Source: DATJIG01 sp050260515 (GTDB lineage: Bacteria; Pseudomonadota; Alphaproteobacteria; SMXQ01). Taken from it: a stretch of DNA of 64,000 nt. Where the stretch lies: assembly GCA_050260515.1 (NCBI GenBank), contig JBLNCI010000005.1:59652-123651 (forward strand), in the 5' to 3' direction. Positions 51,559-59,365 of the stretch are shown here, piece after piece. Under the pieces are notes generated by a model. That model made no database searches. It was given only the letters and a program-made list of their open reading frames with translations, and was not told the origin of the DNA. The position numbers were made by a program, and so were the translations under genes. Position 1 is the first letter of the stretch; every line of letters begins with the position of its first letter.

Positions 51559-52776
51559 TCAGTCCTGGAACGAGAAGGTCGAGCCCTTCTCGTAGAACTT
51601 GTCTTCCATCCGGTTCTCGACGCCTTCCCGCTTGAGGGTCTCGGCGTACTCCTTGCGGATGTACGGGTCCTCCATCCAGTACGGCACGGCGGTGCCGCCC
51701 TCGGTCAGATCGATCGCGCCGTAATCGGTGTGCGGCGAGCCGGGAGCGCCGGGCTCCTTGCCGGGGGCGTTGGGACCGAACCAGGCGGTGAGCCGGAACG
51801 GTTCCTTCGAGACGCCGAAGTGCTGGTGGAACCAGCGCGCGCCGCCCGGCGCCGCCGTGACCATGCCGACCGGCTCGTAGTCGAGGCGGCGGACCTGGTC
51901 GGCCTTGCCGTTCTTCCACGGGTTGGGGCCGATCTCCTCGGGCCAACTGTAGGTGTAGCCCTTGCCCTTGATGCAGATGAGGACGGCTGCCGAGGTGTGG
52001 GCGTGGGCCTTCGAGTAGCGGCCGTTCTCGTGCTGACCGATCCACAGATAGAACGAGTTGTCGGTCATGTACGGCTCGATGCGGCGGTAGCCCGGCGAGC
52101 GACGGTTGTCGAGCGGCAGCTCGCAGTTGACGATGTCGGGGAACAGGTTCGAGCGCCGCATCGCGAGGCCGCGCACCGGATCCGGCTCGATGTCGTCCTT
52201 CGGCTTGAAGAAGTCGTCGGCGCCGTTGAAGCGGTCACGGAACACGTACGGGCTGTTGAACACCGCGTCGGTGCTGTTGAGCAGGTTGATCAGGTTCGGC
52301 GCGGTAGTGCCGCACAGGATCAGCGCGGGCGACGAGGTCGCGTTGACGATGCGGTGATAGGCGTTCACCGGGATCGAGAACAGCGAGCCCTTCTGCCACT
52401 CGAAGACGTGGCGCTTCTTGTCGCCTTCCTGCCACACCTCGGTGGTGCCGCGGCCTTCGACGACGAGGCAGATCTTCTCGTAGAGGTGCTTCTCGACGTT
52501 GAGCGCGCCGGCGCCCGGGACCTCGACGATGTACGAGCCCCACTTGCCCTCGGTGCCGTAGAGCTGGATGTAGCTGCCCTTGCCACCGAGGCGCTTCCAC
52601 GGCTTGGTCGGCAGGTTCTGGACCTTGCTGATGCCGATGTCGCGGAAGATCGGAATCTCCTCCGAGTCCATGAACAGGTCGTAGGCGGACTTCGGACGGG
52701 CGAATTTGCCGTAGCCCGCCTTCTTGTTGGCGCTTGGCTCGTGCCAATGGGTTTCGGTAGCCGTGTCGTGCGGCAT
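51559..52776 (-). CDS. double-cupin protein, copy 1
   Basis: A 405-residue protein with two cupin domains. In the first, EKHLYEKICLVVEGRGTTEVW and SLFSIPVNAYHRIVN are the two cupin motifs. In the second, YSKAHAHTSAAVLICIKGKG has an HxH pair, and GGARWFHQHFGVSKEP carries another. Metal-binding by His is therefore likely. The fold is like gentisate 1,2-dioxygenase and related two-cupin enzymes, but the sequence is not one I recognise. A close paralogue starts at 55688. It is divergent from a LysR regulator, with an inverted repeat in between, and eutA follows downstream. Confidence 0.75.
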   Translation of the reverse strand: MPHDTATETHWHEPSANKKAGYGKFARPKSAYDLFMDSEEIPIFRDIGISKVQNLPTKPWKRLGGKGSYIQLYGTEGKWGSYIVEVPGAGALNVEKHLYEKICLVVEGRGTTEVWQEGDKKRHVFEWQKGSLFSIPVNAYHRIVNATSSPALILCGTTAPNLINLLNSTDAVFNSPYVFRDRFNGADDFFKPKDDIEPDPVRGLAMRRSNLFPDIVNCELPLDNRRSPGYRRIEPYMTDNSFYLWIGQHENGRYSKAHAHTSAAVLICIKGKGYTYSWPEEIGPNPWKNGKADQVRRLDYEPVGMVTAAPGGARWFHQHFGVSKEPFRLTAWFGPNAPGKEPGAPGSPHTDYGAIDLTEGGTAVPYWMEDPYIRKEYAETLKREGVENRMEDKFYEKGSTFSFQD

Positions 52777-52988
52777 CGTGTTCTCCCTTAAAGACGGCGC
52801 GTCGGTGACGGGCGAAGGCTCGAGACCGGCCGGCGCGGCGAGGCTGGTGCCTCAGAAGCGTGGCGCGGCGAAGGGGCGCTACCGTAGTGCCGCCTTCGCC
52901 GGAAGACAACGGCGGAAGCGCCCCGCGGCTGCGCCGGCCACGCCGGTTCACGCATGTTGGCTCGCAACGACCATAGCGCCGCCAACCC

Positions 52989-53024
52989 ATATCATTCCAA
53001 TGCTTTCGAAGACCGGAATGATAT
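52989..53024. promoter_or_regulatory. perfect inverted repeat between cupin 1 and lysR
   Basis: atatcattcc (52989-52998), 16-bp spacer, ggaatgatat (53015-53024): ten of ten positions pair. It is placed 40 bp before the LysR start codon in the divergent region, so it is a likely binding site of the LysR regulator or part of one. The size is larger than a typical T-N11-A site. Confidence 0.6.
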
Positions 53025-53063
53025 CATGCCTGCATAAGCGCTAAGGCCAGTAGGAGGGAAGCC

Positions 53064-54032
53064 GTGGACAGCAAAGCAGGGAGCGGCGGCGCGGCACCGC
53101 GCGGCGACCGGCTGCCCGCCGACCGCTCAGGCAAGCGCCTCGACTGGCGCCAGCTCGAGTATTTCCGGGTCGCGGGTCGTCTGCAGCACGTGACCCGCGC
53201 CGCCGAGCAGCTCGGCACGAGCCAGCCAGCATTGAGCCGCGCGCTCGCTCGGCTGGAGGCCGACCTCGGCGTGCCGCTGTTCGAGCGCGTCGGTCGCTCG
53301 ATACGCCTCACACGTTACGGCGAGGTGTTCCTGAAGCGCGTCGAAGGCGCGCTCGCGCAGATCGAGGAGGGACGACTCGAGCTTGCCGATCTCGCAAAGC
53401 CGGGCCGCGGCACCGTAGCTCTCGGTTTCCTGCGCTCGCTCGGCGCCAAGTACGTGCCGCAGATGGTGCGCCGCTTCGGCGTCGCGCACCCCGAAGTACG
53501 CTTCACATTCACGCCGAATAACAGCGGTGAGCTCGAAGCGCTGCTCGAGCGCGGCGAACTCGATCTCGCCTTCACGACCGTGCCGGTGACGAGTGGGAAG
53601 CTCGCCTGGGCCCGCGTCACCGACCAGGAGCTGGTGCTGCTGGTCCCCAGCGACCACAGACTCGCGCGGCGGCGCCAGGTGAGCCTGCGCGACGTGCAGA
53701 AGGAGCCCTTCGTCACCTTCAAGCGCGGCCACGCATTCCGAAGGCTGACCGAAGGCCTGTGCGAGGAGGCGGGGTTCATCCCCTCGATTACGTTCGAAGG
53801 CGACGACTCCAGCAGCATTCCGGGATTCGTCGCTGCCGGATTCGGTGTCGCGATCGCCTCGCCGGAAAGCGGCAACTTCAACGGGGTGGTCGGACTCCGG
53901 ATCGCCGCGCCGGCGGCGCGGCGGGCGATCGGCCTCGCATGGGCGAAGGATCGCTATCTGCCGGCGGGCGCGCGCACCTTCCGCGACTTTGCCGCCGCAG
54001 ATGCCTCCCGGCGCCGCACCAGCACGGCGTAG
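53064..54032 (+). CDS. LysR-family transcriptional regulator
   Basis: A 322-residue regulator. The winged helix covers about residues 25-85 (LEYFRVAGRLQHVTRAAEQL, SQPALSRALARLEADLGVPL), followed by the periplasmic-binding-like effector domain (GRGTVALGFLRSLGAKYVPQ; VPVTSGKLAWARVTDQELVL). The start is GTG with AGGAGGG in front. It is divergent from cupin 1. LysR proteins usually activate the divergent gene with a pathway compound as co-inducer, so the cupins are likely targets. Confidence 0.93.
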   Translation: MDSKAGSGGAAPRGDRLPADRSGKRLDWRQLEYFRVAGRLQHVTRAAEQLGTSQPALSRALARLEADLGVPLFERVGRSIRLTRYGEVFLKRVEGALAQIEEGRLELADLAKPGRGTVALGFLRSLGAKYVPQMVRRFGVAHPEVRFTFTPNNSGELEALLERGELDLAFTTVPVTSGKLAWARVTDQELVLLVPSDHRLARRRQVSLRDVQKEPFVTFKRGHAFRRLTEGLCEEAGFIPSITFEGDDSSSIPGFVAAGFGVAIASPESGNFNGVVGLRIAAPAARRAIGLAWAKDRYLPAGARTFRDFAAADASRRRTSTA

Positions 54033-54054
54033 CGGGCGCGACACTGCACGCATA

Positions 54055-54087
54055 GCAATACGCCCGGCGTGTTGCCGGGCGTATTGC
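54055..54087. terminator. bidirectional terminator between lysR and csbD
   Basis: A 14-bp perfect stem, gcaatacgcccggc / gccgggcgtattgc, with a 5-base loop between convergent genes. Confidence 0.8.
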
Positions 54088-54105
54088 CTGTGCCAGTTTG
54101 GTCGA

Positions 54106-54291
54106 CTAATCGTTGTCGAGGGCTTCGCGGACCTTGTCCTTGGCGCCGCCGACGGCATTCTCGACCTTGCCTTTGGCCTGGTCGACCTTGCCCTCGGTCT
54201 TCAGCTTCTCGTCGCCGGTCAGCTTCCCGGCGCCTTCCTTCAGCTTGCCCTTCATCTGGTCGCCGGCACCTTTGATGCGATCGTTGTCCAT
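54106..54291 (-). CDS. csbD: CsbD-family stress protein
   Basis: A 61-residue very hydrophilic protein. MDNDRIKGAGDQMKGKLKEG and KVDQAKGKVENAVGGAKDKV are the CsbD repeats, made of Lys/Gly/Glu helices. CsbD proteins accumulate in general stress in many bacteria. Function is not known. ATG at 54291 with GGAG seven bases upstream. A GGAAC-N16-CGTT element upstream fits control by the alphaproteobacterial general-stress sigma factor. Confidence 0.9.
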   Translation of the reverse strand: MDNDRIKGAGDQMKGKLKEGAGKLTGDEKLKTEGKVDQAKGKVENAVGGAKDKVREALDND

Positions 54292-54322
54292 TCTGCATCT
54301 CCTCTGCGGGTCACAGCGGATC

Positions 54323-54347
54323 AACGCAGTGCGACAGCGTTCGTTCC
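54323..54347 (-). promoter_or_regulatory. EcfG-type general-stress promoter of csbD
   Basis: On the minus strand GGAAC (complement of 54343-54347), 16-bp spacer, CGTT (complement of 54323-54326). This matches the EcfG/SigT consensus exactly. The predicted start lies about 25 bases before the csbD ATG. Confidence 0.7.
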
Positions 54348-54391
54348 GACCGGGAACTGTTCGAATAATTCCCGTAATCACTCACGCTTGA

Positions 54392-54418
54392 AACGAAAGG
54401 GGGCGCCGCAGCGCCCCC
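54392..54418 (-). terminator. terminator of cupin 2
   Basis: An 8-bp stem, gggggcgc / gcgccccc, with loop cgca. The minus-strand reading is followed by TTTCGTTTC. Confidence 0.65.
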
Positions 54419-54443
54419 TCGCAACAGGAATACGCGTTGCCGA

Positions 54444-55688
54444 TCACGGTCCCGCGTTGGCGAACGCGGGCTCCTCGGCGTCGGCGTTGGCGGGATCGTA
54501 CAGCGAGTCCGGCATACGGGTTTCCGCGCCGTTGTTGCGCAGCGTCTCCTCGAACTCCTTCCGCAGGTACGGATCCTCCATGTAGTAGGGGATCGCGCTC
54601 CCGCCCTTGTTGATGTCGATCGCGCCGTAGTCCTTCAGGTCCTCGCCGGGAATCCCGGCCTTGCGCGACCGCTGGTTGTTCGGGCCGAACCACGCCGTGA
54701 GGCGCAGCGGCTCCTTCGAGACGCCGAAGTGCTGGTGGAACCAGTCGCCCGACATCGGCGCGGCCGTGACCATTCCGACGGGCTCGTAGTCCTGGCGCTT
54801 CACGCCGTCCGCCTTGCCGTCCTTCCACGGAGTCGGCCCGAGGTTCGCGGGCCACGTGTAGGTGTAGCCCTTGCCCTTGATGCAGATGAGCACCGCGGCG
54901 GAGGCGTGAGCGTGCGCCTTCGAGTAGCGGCCGGTCTCGTGCTGGCCGATCCACATGTAGAAGCGGTTGCCGGTCATCGACGGCTCCATGCGGCGGTAGC
55001 CGGGCGAGCGGCGGTTGTCGAGCGGCAGCTCGCAGTTGACGATGTCGGCGATGAGATTGGTCTTCTTCATCGCGAGACCGCGCACCGGATCGGGCGAGAT
55101 GTCGTCGTTCGGCTTGAAGTAATCCTCGGTGCCCGAGTAGCGATCGGTGAAGTTGTAGGGGCAGTTGTAGACGAAGTGGGGGTTGTTGAAGAGGTTCATG
55201 ACGTTCGGCGCCGACGTGCCGCCGAGCAGGAGCGCAGGCGAGTTCGTCGCGTTGACGATGCGGTGCCACGCGTTCACCGGAATCGAGAACAGCGAGCCCT
55301 GCTGCCACTCGAACGTCTGGCGCTTCGTCGATCCTTCCTGCCAGACTTCGGTCGTGCCACGGCCCTCGACGACGAGGTACTGCTCCTCGTAGAGGTGACG
55401 CTCGGCGTTGAGCGCGCCGGCTGCCGGTACCTCGACGACGTAGGAGCCCCACAAACCTTCCGTGCCGTAGAGCTGGATGTACGTGCCTCGGCCGCCCATC
55501 CGCTTCCACGGCTTCAGCGGCAGGTTCTGCACCTTGTGGACGCCGATGCCGCGGTACACCGGGATGCCCTCCGCCTCCATGAACTGGTCGTAGGGCAGCG
55601 GCGGGCGCTTGAAGGCGCCGAAGCCCGCCTTCTGGTTGGCGGACGGCTCATGCCAGTGGCTTTCCTTTGACGGCGCGTCGTGCGGCAT
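54444..55688 (-). CDS. double-cupin protein, copy 2
   Basis: A 414-residue close paralogue of the 51559-52776 protein. Long blocks are shared, for example KPWKRMGGRGTYIQLYGTEG, VVEGRGTTEVWQEGSTKRQ and CELPLDNRRSPGYRRMEPSM. The same His pairs are present (KAHAHASA, WFHQHFG), and the C-terminus is extended by about ten residues. The substrate is unknown. It is divergent from a TctC-type binding-protein gene. The frame opens 27 codons upstream but MPHDAPSKESHWHEP matches the start of copy 1. Confidence 0.75.
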   Translation of the reverse strand: MPHDAPSKESHWHEPSANQKAGFGAFKRPPLPYDQFMEAEGIPVYRGIGVHKVQNLPLKPWKRMGGRGTYIQLYGTEGLWGSYVVEVPAAGALNAERHLYEEQYLVVEGRGTTEVWQEGSTKRQTFEWQQGSLFSIPVNAWHRIVNATNSPALLLGGTSAPNVMNLFNNPHFVYNCPYNFTDRYSGTEDYFKPNDDISPDPVRGLAMKKTNLIADIVNCELPLDNRRSPGYRRMEPSMTGNRFYMWIGQHETGRYSKAHAHASAAVLICIKGKGYTYTWPANLGPTPWKDGKADGVKRQDYEPVGMVTAAPMSGDWFHQHFGVSKEPLRLTAWFGPNNQRSRKAGIPGEDLKDYGAIDINKGGSAIPYYMEDPYLRKEFEETLRNNGAETRMPDSLYDPANADAEEPAFANAGP

Positions 55689-55852
55689 CGATGTCTCCCC
55701 TGAAGCGTGTTGGCGGCGGCGCAGATTAGGACCGGGCGCGACCGCGGTCAAAACACGCCCACGGGGCACATCCGGTGGTGCGTTGTCGTGCTGAGGGCGA
55801 GGGGCTAGACTTTCGCGTAAAGCAGAAGAATCAGGCGCGGGAGGCCAAGACC

Positions 55853-56908
55853 ATGTCCCGTTGCGTCGCTGTCGGACTTGCGTTGGCGATTCTGGCGGCC
55901 GCGCACGCGGGCTCCGTCGCCGCGGATCCCGTAGCGGACTTCTACAAGGACAAGCAACTGAAACTCGTCGTCGGATATGGCACCGGCGGCGGGTACGACG
56001 TCTATGCGCGTCAACTCGCGCGGTATTTTGGCAAATACCTGCCCGGTATGCCCACGGTGGTGGTGCAGAACATGCCGGGCGCGGGCAGCCTGCGCGCCGC
56101 GAACTTCATCTATTCGGTTGCGCCGAAGGACGGCACCGCGATCGGCACCTTCTCGCGGAACATGCCGTTGATGGGGCTCGTCGGTAAGAACGACAACGTG
56201 CAGTACGATCCGCGGCGGTTCACCTGGCTCGGCTCCTCGTCGAGCTACGCCAACGATGCGTACGTGATGTTCGTCCGTCCGGACACGCCATTCCGCAGCA
56301 TTGCAGATGTGCGTGTTCCCGGCGGTCCGTCGCTGGTGCTGGGCGGCACCGCGGAAGGTGCGACAGGAAACGATGTCCCGGTGATCCTTCGCGACGCACT
56401 CGGGCTCAACCTCAAGATGATCACCGGCTACCCCGACGGGAACGCGATCTTTCTCGCCGTCGATCGCAAGGAGGTGGACGGCCGCACCGTCGGCATGTCG
56501 GCCGTGCAGTCATCCCATGCCGAGTGGCTCAAGCCGGGGGCGATGCATCTCCTCGTCCAGTTCGGTCGCGCGACGCGGCTCTCGAGCCTGCCCGACGTAC
56601 CGACCGCGCGCGAGCTCGCCACCACGGATGCCCATCGCGCGTTGATCGAGCTTGCCGAACTGCCGTACAGCCTTGCACGTCCCTATGCGGCGCCTCCCGA
56701 TCTGCCGAAGGATCGCGCGCAGGCGCTGCAGGCGGCGTTCCTCGCAACCCACAAGGATCCGCAGTACCTCGCGGAGGCGGCAAAGCTGAAGATCGACGTC
56801 AGCCCGATCGACGGCGCCGCGGTCCTCGCAGCGCTCGACCGCATCGCCGATGCGCCGCCGGATGTGCTCGCCTATATCGGCAAGCTTCTCGCGTCGGCCA
56901 AGGAATAA
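55853..56908 (+). CDS. TctC/Bug-type solute-binding protein, copy 2
   Basis: A 351-residue exported protein with signal peptide MSRCVAVGLALAILAAAHAG and the TctC blocks LKLVVGYGTGGGYDVYARQL, VVQNMPGAGSLRAANF and DVPVILRDALG. A weak promoter pair TTGTCG-N17-TAGACT is at 55783-55811. No tctA or tctB gene is present. It is divergent from cupin 2, so a shared ligand with the cupin enzymes is plausible. Confidence 0.85.
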   Translation: MSRCVAVGLALAILAAAHAGSVAADPVADFYKDKQLKLVVGYGTGGGYDVYARQLARYFGKYLPGMPTVVVQNMPGAGSLRAANFIYSVAPKDGTAIGTFSRNMPLMGLVGKNDNVQYDPRRFTWLGSSSSYANDAYVMFVRPDTPFRSIADVRVPGGPSLVLGGTAEGATGNDVPVILRDALGLNLKMITGYPDGNAIFLAVDRKEVDGRTVGMSAVQSSHAEWLKPGAMHLLVQFGRATRLSSLPDVPTARELATTDAHRALIELAELPYSLARPYAAPPDLPKDRAQALQAAFLATHKDPQYLAEAAKLKIDVSPIDGAAVLAALDRIADAPPDVLAYIGKLLASAKE

Positions 56909-57196
56909 CGTCAGAGATATGTAATTTACAATAAATAACACCTAATGATTGACAATCTGTGATGAACAGCGCAGGTTGTCGATACGGGCGCAGTTCGCCC
57001 TGGTGAGGAATGCCGTGCCGTTTTCCCGTCCTGCTCGCTCCATTGCCGCACGCCGCGATGGGATTGCCATGAGCCACACGGTTCCAACCGGCCTCTGTTG
57101 ACGCTGCGGAAAGACCGGCCGCTTTGCGGCCCCCGAAGATCCCCGTCATCGCCCGACAGGCATTCGCGAGCCGAGCGCTCGCGTCAGGAGACCGAT
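56909..57196 (+). other. 288-bp intergenic region with an AT-rich island
   Basis: No gene. Bases 56922-56965 (for example tgtaatttacaataaataa) are far more AT-rich than the rest of the window. A TTGACA at 56949-56954 has no good -10 partner. It may be a promoter or a protein-binding region for the next gene. Confidence 0.4.
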
Positions 57197-57475
57197 ATGT
57201 CGACGTTCACCGATCATCACCCCATCGCCATCGCCAACGACAACCAGGGCAGCAGCGCCTTCATCGTCGAGAGCGGCGACGTGCCCGCCGGCATCATCGT
57301 CCGCGAGGGGCGAAGCTTCCGTTTCTTTTCGGCCCATCACGACTTCCGCACCCTCGACGGGCAGTACTACGCGACACCGCGCGCCGCGCAGAGCGCTGTC
57401 GATCGCATCCGGGCGGCAAACGATCGCAAGGTCGCCGATGCGCGCCCCAGTCTCTGGAGCGTGCTGACGCTCTAG
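57197..57475 (+). CDS. small protein of a Hyphomicrobiales-type family, unknown
   Basis: A 92-residue soluble protein with VPAGIIVREGRSFRFFSAHH, a segment LDGQYYATPRAAQSAVDRIR and a C-terminal helix. AGGAG stands upstream of the ATG. Similar short proteins with the FRFF(A/S)AH stretch occur in Bradyrhizobium-like genomes, from memory, without known function. A strong hairpin terminates it. Confidence 0.65.
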   Translation: MSTFTDHHPIAIANDNQGSSAFIVESGDVPAGIIVREGRSFRFFSAHHDFRTLDGQYYATPRAAQSAVDRIRAANDRKVADARPSLWSVLTL

Positions 57476-57488
57476 AGAGCAGAAAGCC

Positions 57489-57523
57489 AAGCCCCGGTGG
57501 CCCTGCGCCGCCGGGGCTTTTGT
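57489..57523 (+). terminator. terminator of the 92-residue protein gene
   Basis: A 9-bp stem, aagccccgg / ccggggctt, with a 13-base loop and following TTGTT. It starts 14 bases after the stop codon. Confidence 0.7.
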
Positions 57524-57531
57524 TCAGGTGT

Positions 57532-58215
57532 ATGCTGGCCGCAAAAGCCGATACGCCCATGGTTGCCCCTCGCCTCACGCCCGCACCGAATTTTGATGAT
57601 GCCTTCCGCGCGCGGCTCGCCGAGCTGATCCGCTGGCGTCGCGACGTACGGCGCTTCAGACGCGACCCTCTGCCCGACGGCACCCTCGACCGGCTGGTCG
57701 AGCTCGCCATTCGCGCACCGTCGGTCGGCTACAGCCAGCCATGGCGGTGGGTGCGCGTCGTCTCCCCGGACGTGCGCTCGGCCGTCGCGGACAATTTCTC
57801 GCACGCCAACGCGGATGCACTGCAAGGGTACCGCGGCGAACGCGCGAAGCTGTACGCGTCGCTGAAGCTTGCCGGTCTCGACGAGGCGCCCGAACACCTC
57901 GCGGTCTTTGCGGAGGAAGACGAGCCGGCGGGACACGGACTTGGTCGCGCGACAATGCCCGAGACGCTCGCCTATTCGGTGGTCATGGCCATCCACACGG
58001 TTTGGCTCGCGGCACGTGCCGAAGGCATCGGCCTCGGCTGGATATCGATCCTCGATCCCGATCGCCTCGGACACGTGCTCGACGTGCCGTCGAGCTGGCG
58101 TTTCATCGCGTATCTCTGCATCGGATATCCCGCCGAGGAGACATCGGTGCCCGAACTCGCCCGCAGCGGCTGGGAACGCGCAGATTCCCGCGCGACGACA
58201 ATTCATCGCCGCTAG
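57532..58215 (+). CDS. bluB: BluB-like 5,6-dimethylbenzimidazole synthase
   Basis: A 227-residue flavin enzyme of the nitroreductase fold. BluB breaks reduced FMN with oxygen to make the lower ligand of vitamin B12. WRRDVRRFRRDPLPDGTLDR, APSVGYSQPWRWVRV, LKLAGLDEAPEHLAVF, TMPETLAYSVVMAIHTVWLA and GLGWISILDPDRL match BluB throughout and distinguish it from other nitroreductases. ATG 57559 would give a shorter start. No other cobalamin genes are present, but eutA, which handles a B12 enzyme, is 6 kb away. Confidence 0.85.
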   Translation: MLAAKADTPMVAPRLTPAPNFDDAFRARLAELIRWRRDVRRFRRDPLPDGTLDRLVELAIRAPSVGYSQPWRWVRVVSPDVRSAVADNFSHANADALQGYRGERAKLYASLKLAGLDEAPEHLAVFAEEDEPAGHGLGRATMPETLAYSVVMAIHTVWLAARAEGIGLGWISILDPDRLGHVLDVPSSWRFIAYLCIGYPAEETSVPELARSGWERADSRATTIHRR

Positions 58216-58295
58216 CCGCCGGGGGTGCGTGTTTGCCGGGATTCTTTTCGGTGTATCCTCCGATGGTGCCGTTTGGTGGTGGTTGGGAGAATCGA

Positions 58296-59345
58296 GTGAA
58301 GTACGTGATCGCCATTGCCGCGCTGCTCGCGGCCGTTGCCGCTCCAGTCCAGGCACAGCCCGCGCCGGGCGATACCTTCAAGGGCAAGGAACTCAGGATT
58401 CTGGTCGGATACGCGACCGGTGGCGGTTACGACAACTATGCGCGCATTGTCGCGCCGTTTCTGAGCAGGCACCTGCCGGGAAGTCCGACGGTGGTGGTGC
58501 AGAACATGCCCGGAGGCGACGGTCTTGCCGTCGCCAACTACATGGCGCAGCTCGCGCCCCGCGACGGCACCGCCATTGCCCTGACCAACCGCAATCTCGC
58601 GGTTGCTCCGCTGCTCGGTATGATCGAGCCGGGCAACGTCCGCTACGATCCCAAGCAGTTCGTCTGGCTGGCCAACCTGAACTCCGAGGTCAGTGTCCTC
58701 ATCGTCCGCGACGATGCCGGAGTGAAGACGCTCGACGATGCCCGTTCGCGCCAGGTCGTGGTCGGCGCCACGGGACTCACCGCGAACAACGCGGTGTACC
58801 CGTACGTCGCCAACAATGTGCTCGGCACCCGGTTCAAGGTCGTTGCGGGCTATCCCGGCACCAGCCATCTGCTGCTCGCGCTCGAGCGCCGCGAGATCGA
58901 CGGAATCGGCGGTTTGGCGTGGTCGAGCCTGCAGGTCCAGCGGCCCGACTGGATCGCGGGTCGCAAGGTCATTCCCATCATCCAGCTCGGCCTGACGAAG
59001 GTGCCGGAGCTCGCCGACGTCCCGCTCATTCTCGATCTGGCGAAATCCGACAAGGACCGCGGCGCGCTCGAGTTGGTGTTCGCGCCGGAAGCACTCGGGC
59101 GGCCATTCTTCGCGGCGCCGCAGACTCCGGCCGGCGCCGCCCAGCAGTTGCGGGGCGCCTTTGCTGCCGCCGTTCAAGATGAGGGCTTCAAGGCGGCGGC
59201 CGAAAAGGCAAATCTCGACGTGTCGTTCATGGATGGCGCGACGCTCGACGGCATCGTCCAGCGGCTGAACGCGTCGTCGCCCGACGTGGTCGGGCTCGCG
59301 CGGCAAGTCATGCAGCGCGGAAAGACCGAAGTCGAGCAACGCTAA
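58296..59345 (+). CDS. TctC/Bug-type solute-binding protein, copy 3
   Basis: A 349-residue exported protein. GTG start with GGGAGA upstream, signal peptide VKYVIAIAALLAAVAAPVQA, then ELRILVGYATGGGYDNYARI and VVQNMPGGDGLAVANYM. It follows bluB after 80 bp and precedes the cyclodeaminase-family gene by 20 bp, so the latter two are probably one transcript. It shares the GGGYD-Y-R signature with the other two copies. Confidence 0.85.
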   Translation: MKYVIAIAALLAAVAAPVQAQPAPGDTFKGKELRILVGYATGGGYDNYARIVAPFLSRHLPGSPTVVVQNMPGGDGLAVANYMAQLAPRDGTAIALTNRNLAVAPLLGMIEPGNVRYDPKQFVWLANLNSEVSVLIVRDDAGVKTLDDARSRQVVVGATGLTANNAVYPYVANNVLGTRFKVVAGYPGTSHLLLALERREIDGIGGLAWSSLQVQRPDWIAGRKVIPIIQLGLTKVPELADVPLILDLAKSDKDRGALELVFAPEALGRPFFAAPQTPAGAAQQLRGAFAAAVQDEGFKAAAEKANLDVSFMDGATLDGIVQRLNASSPDVVGLARQVMQRGKTEVEQR

Positions 59346-59365
59346 CAAGAGCTGCGAGACGTCCA

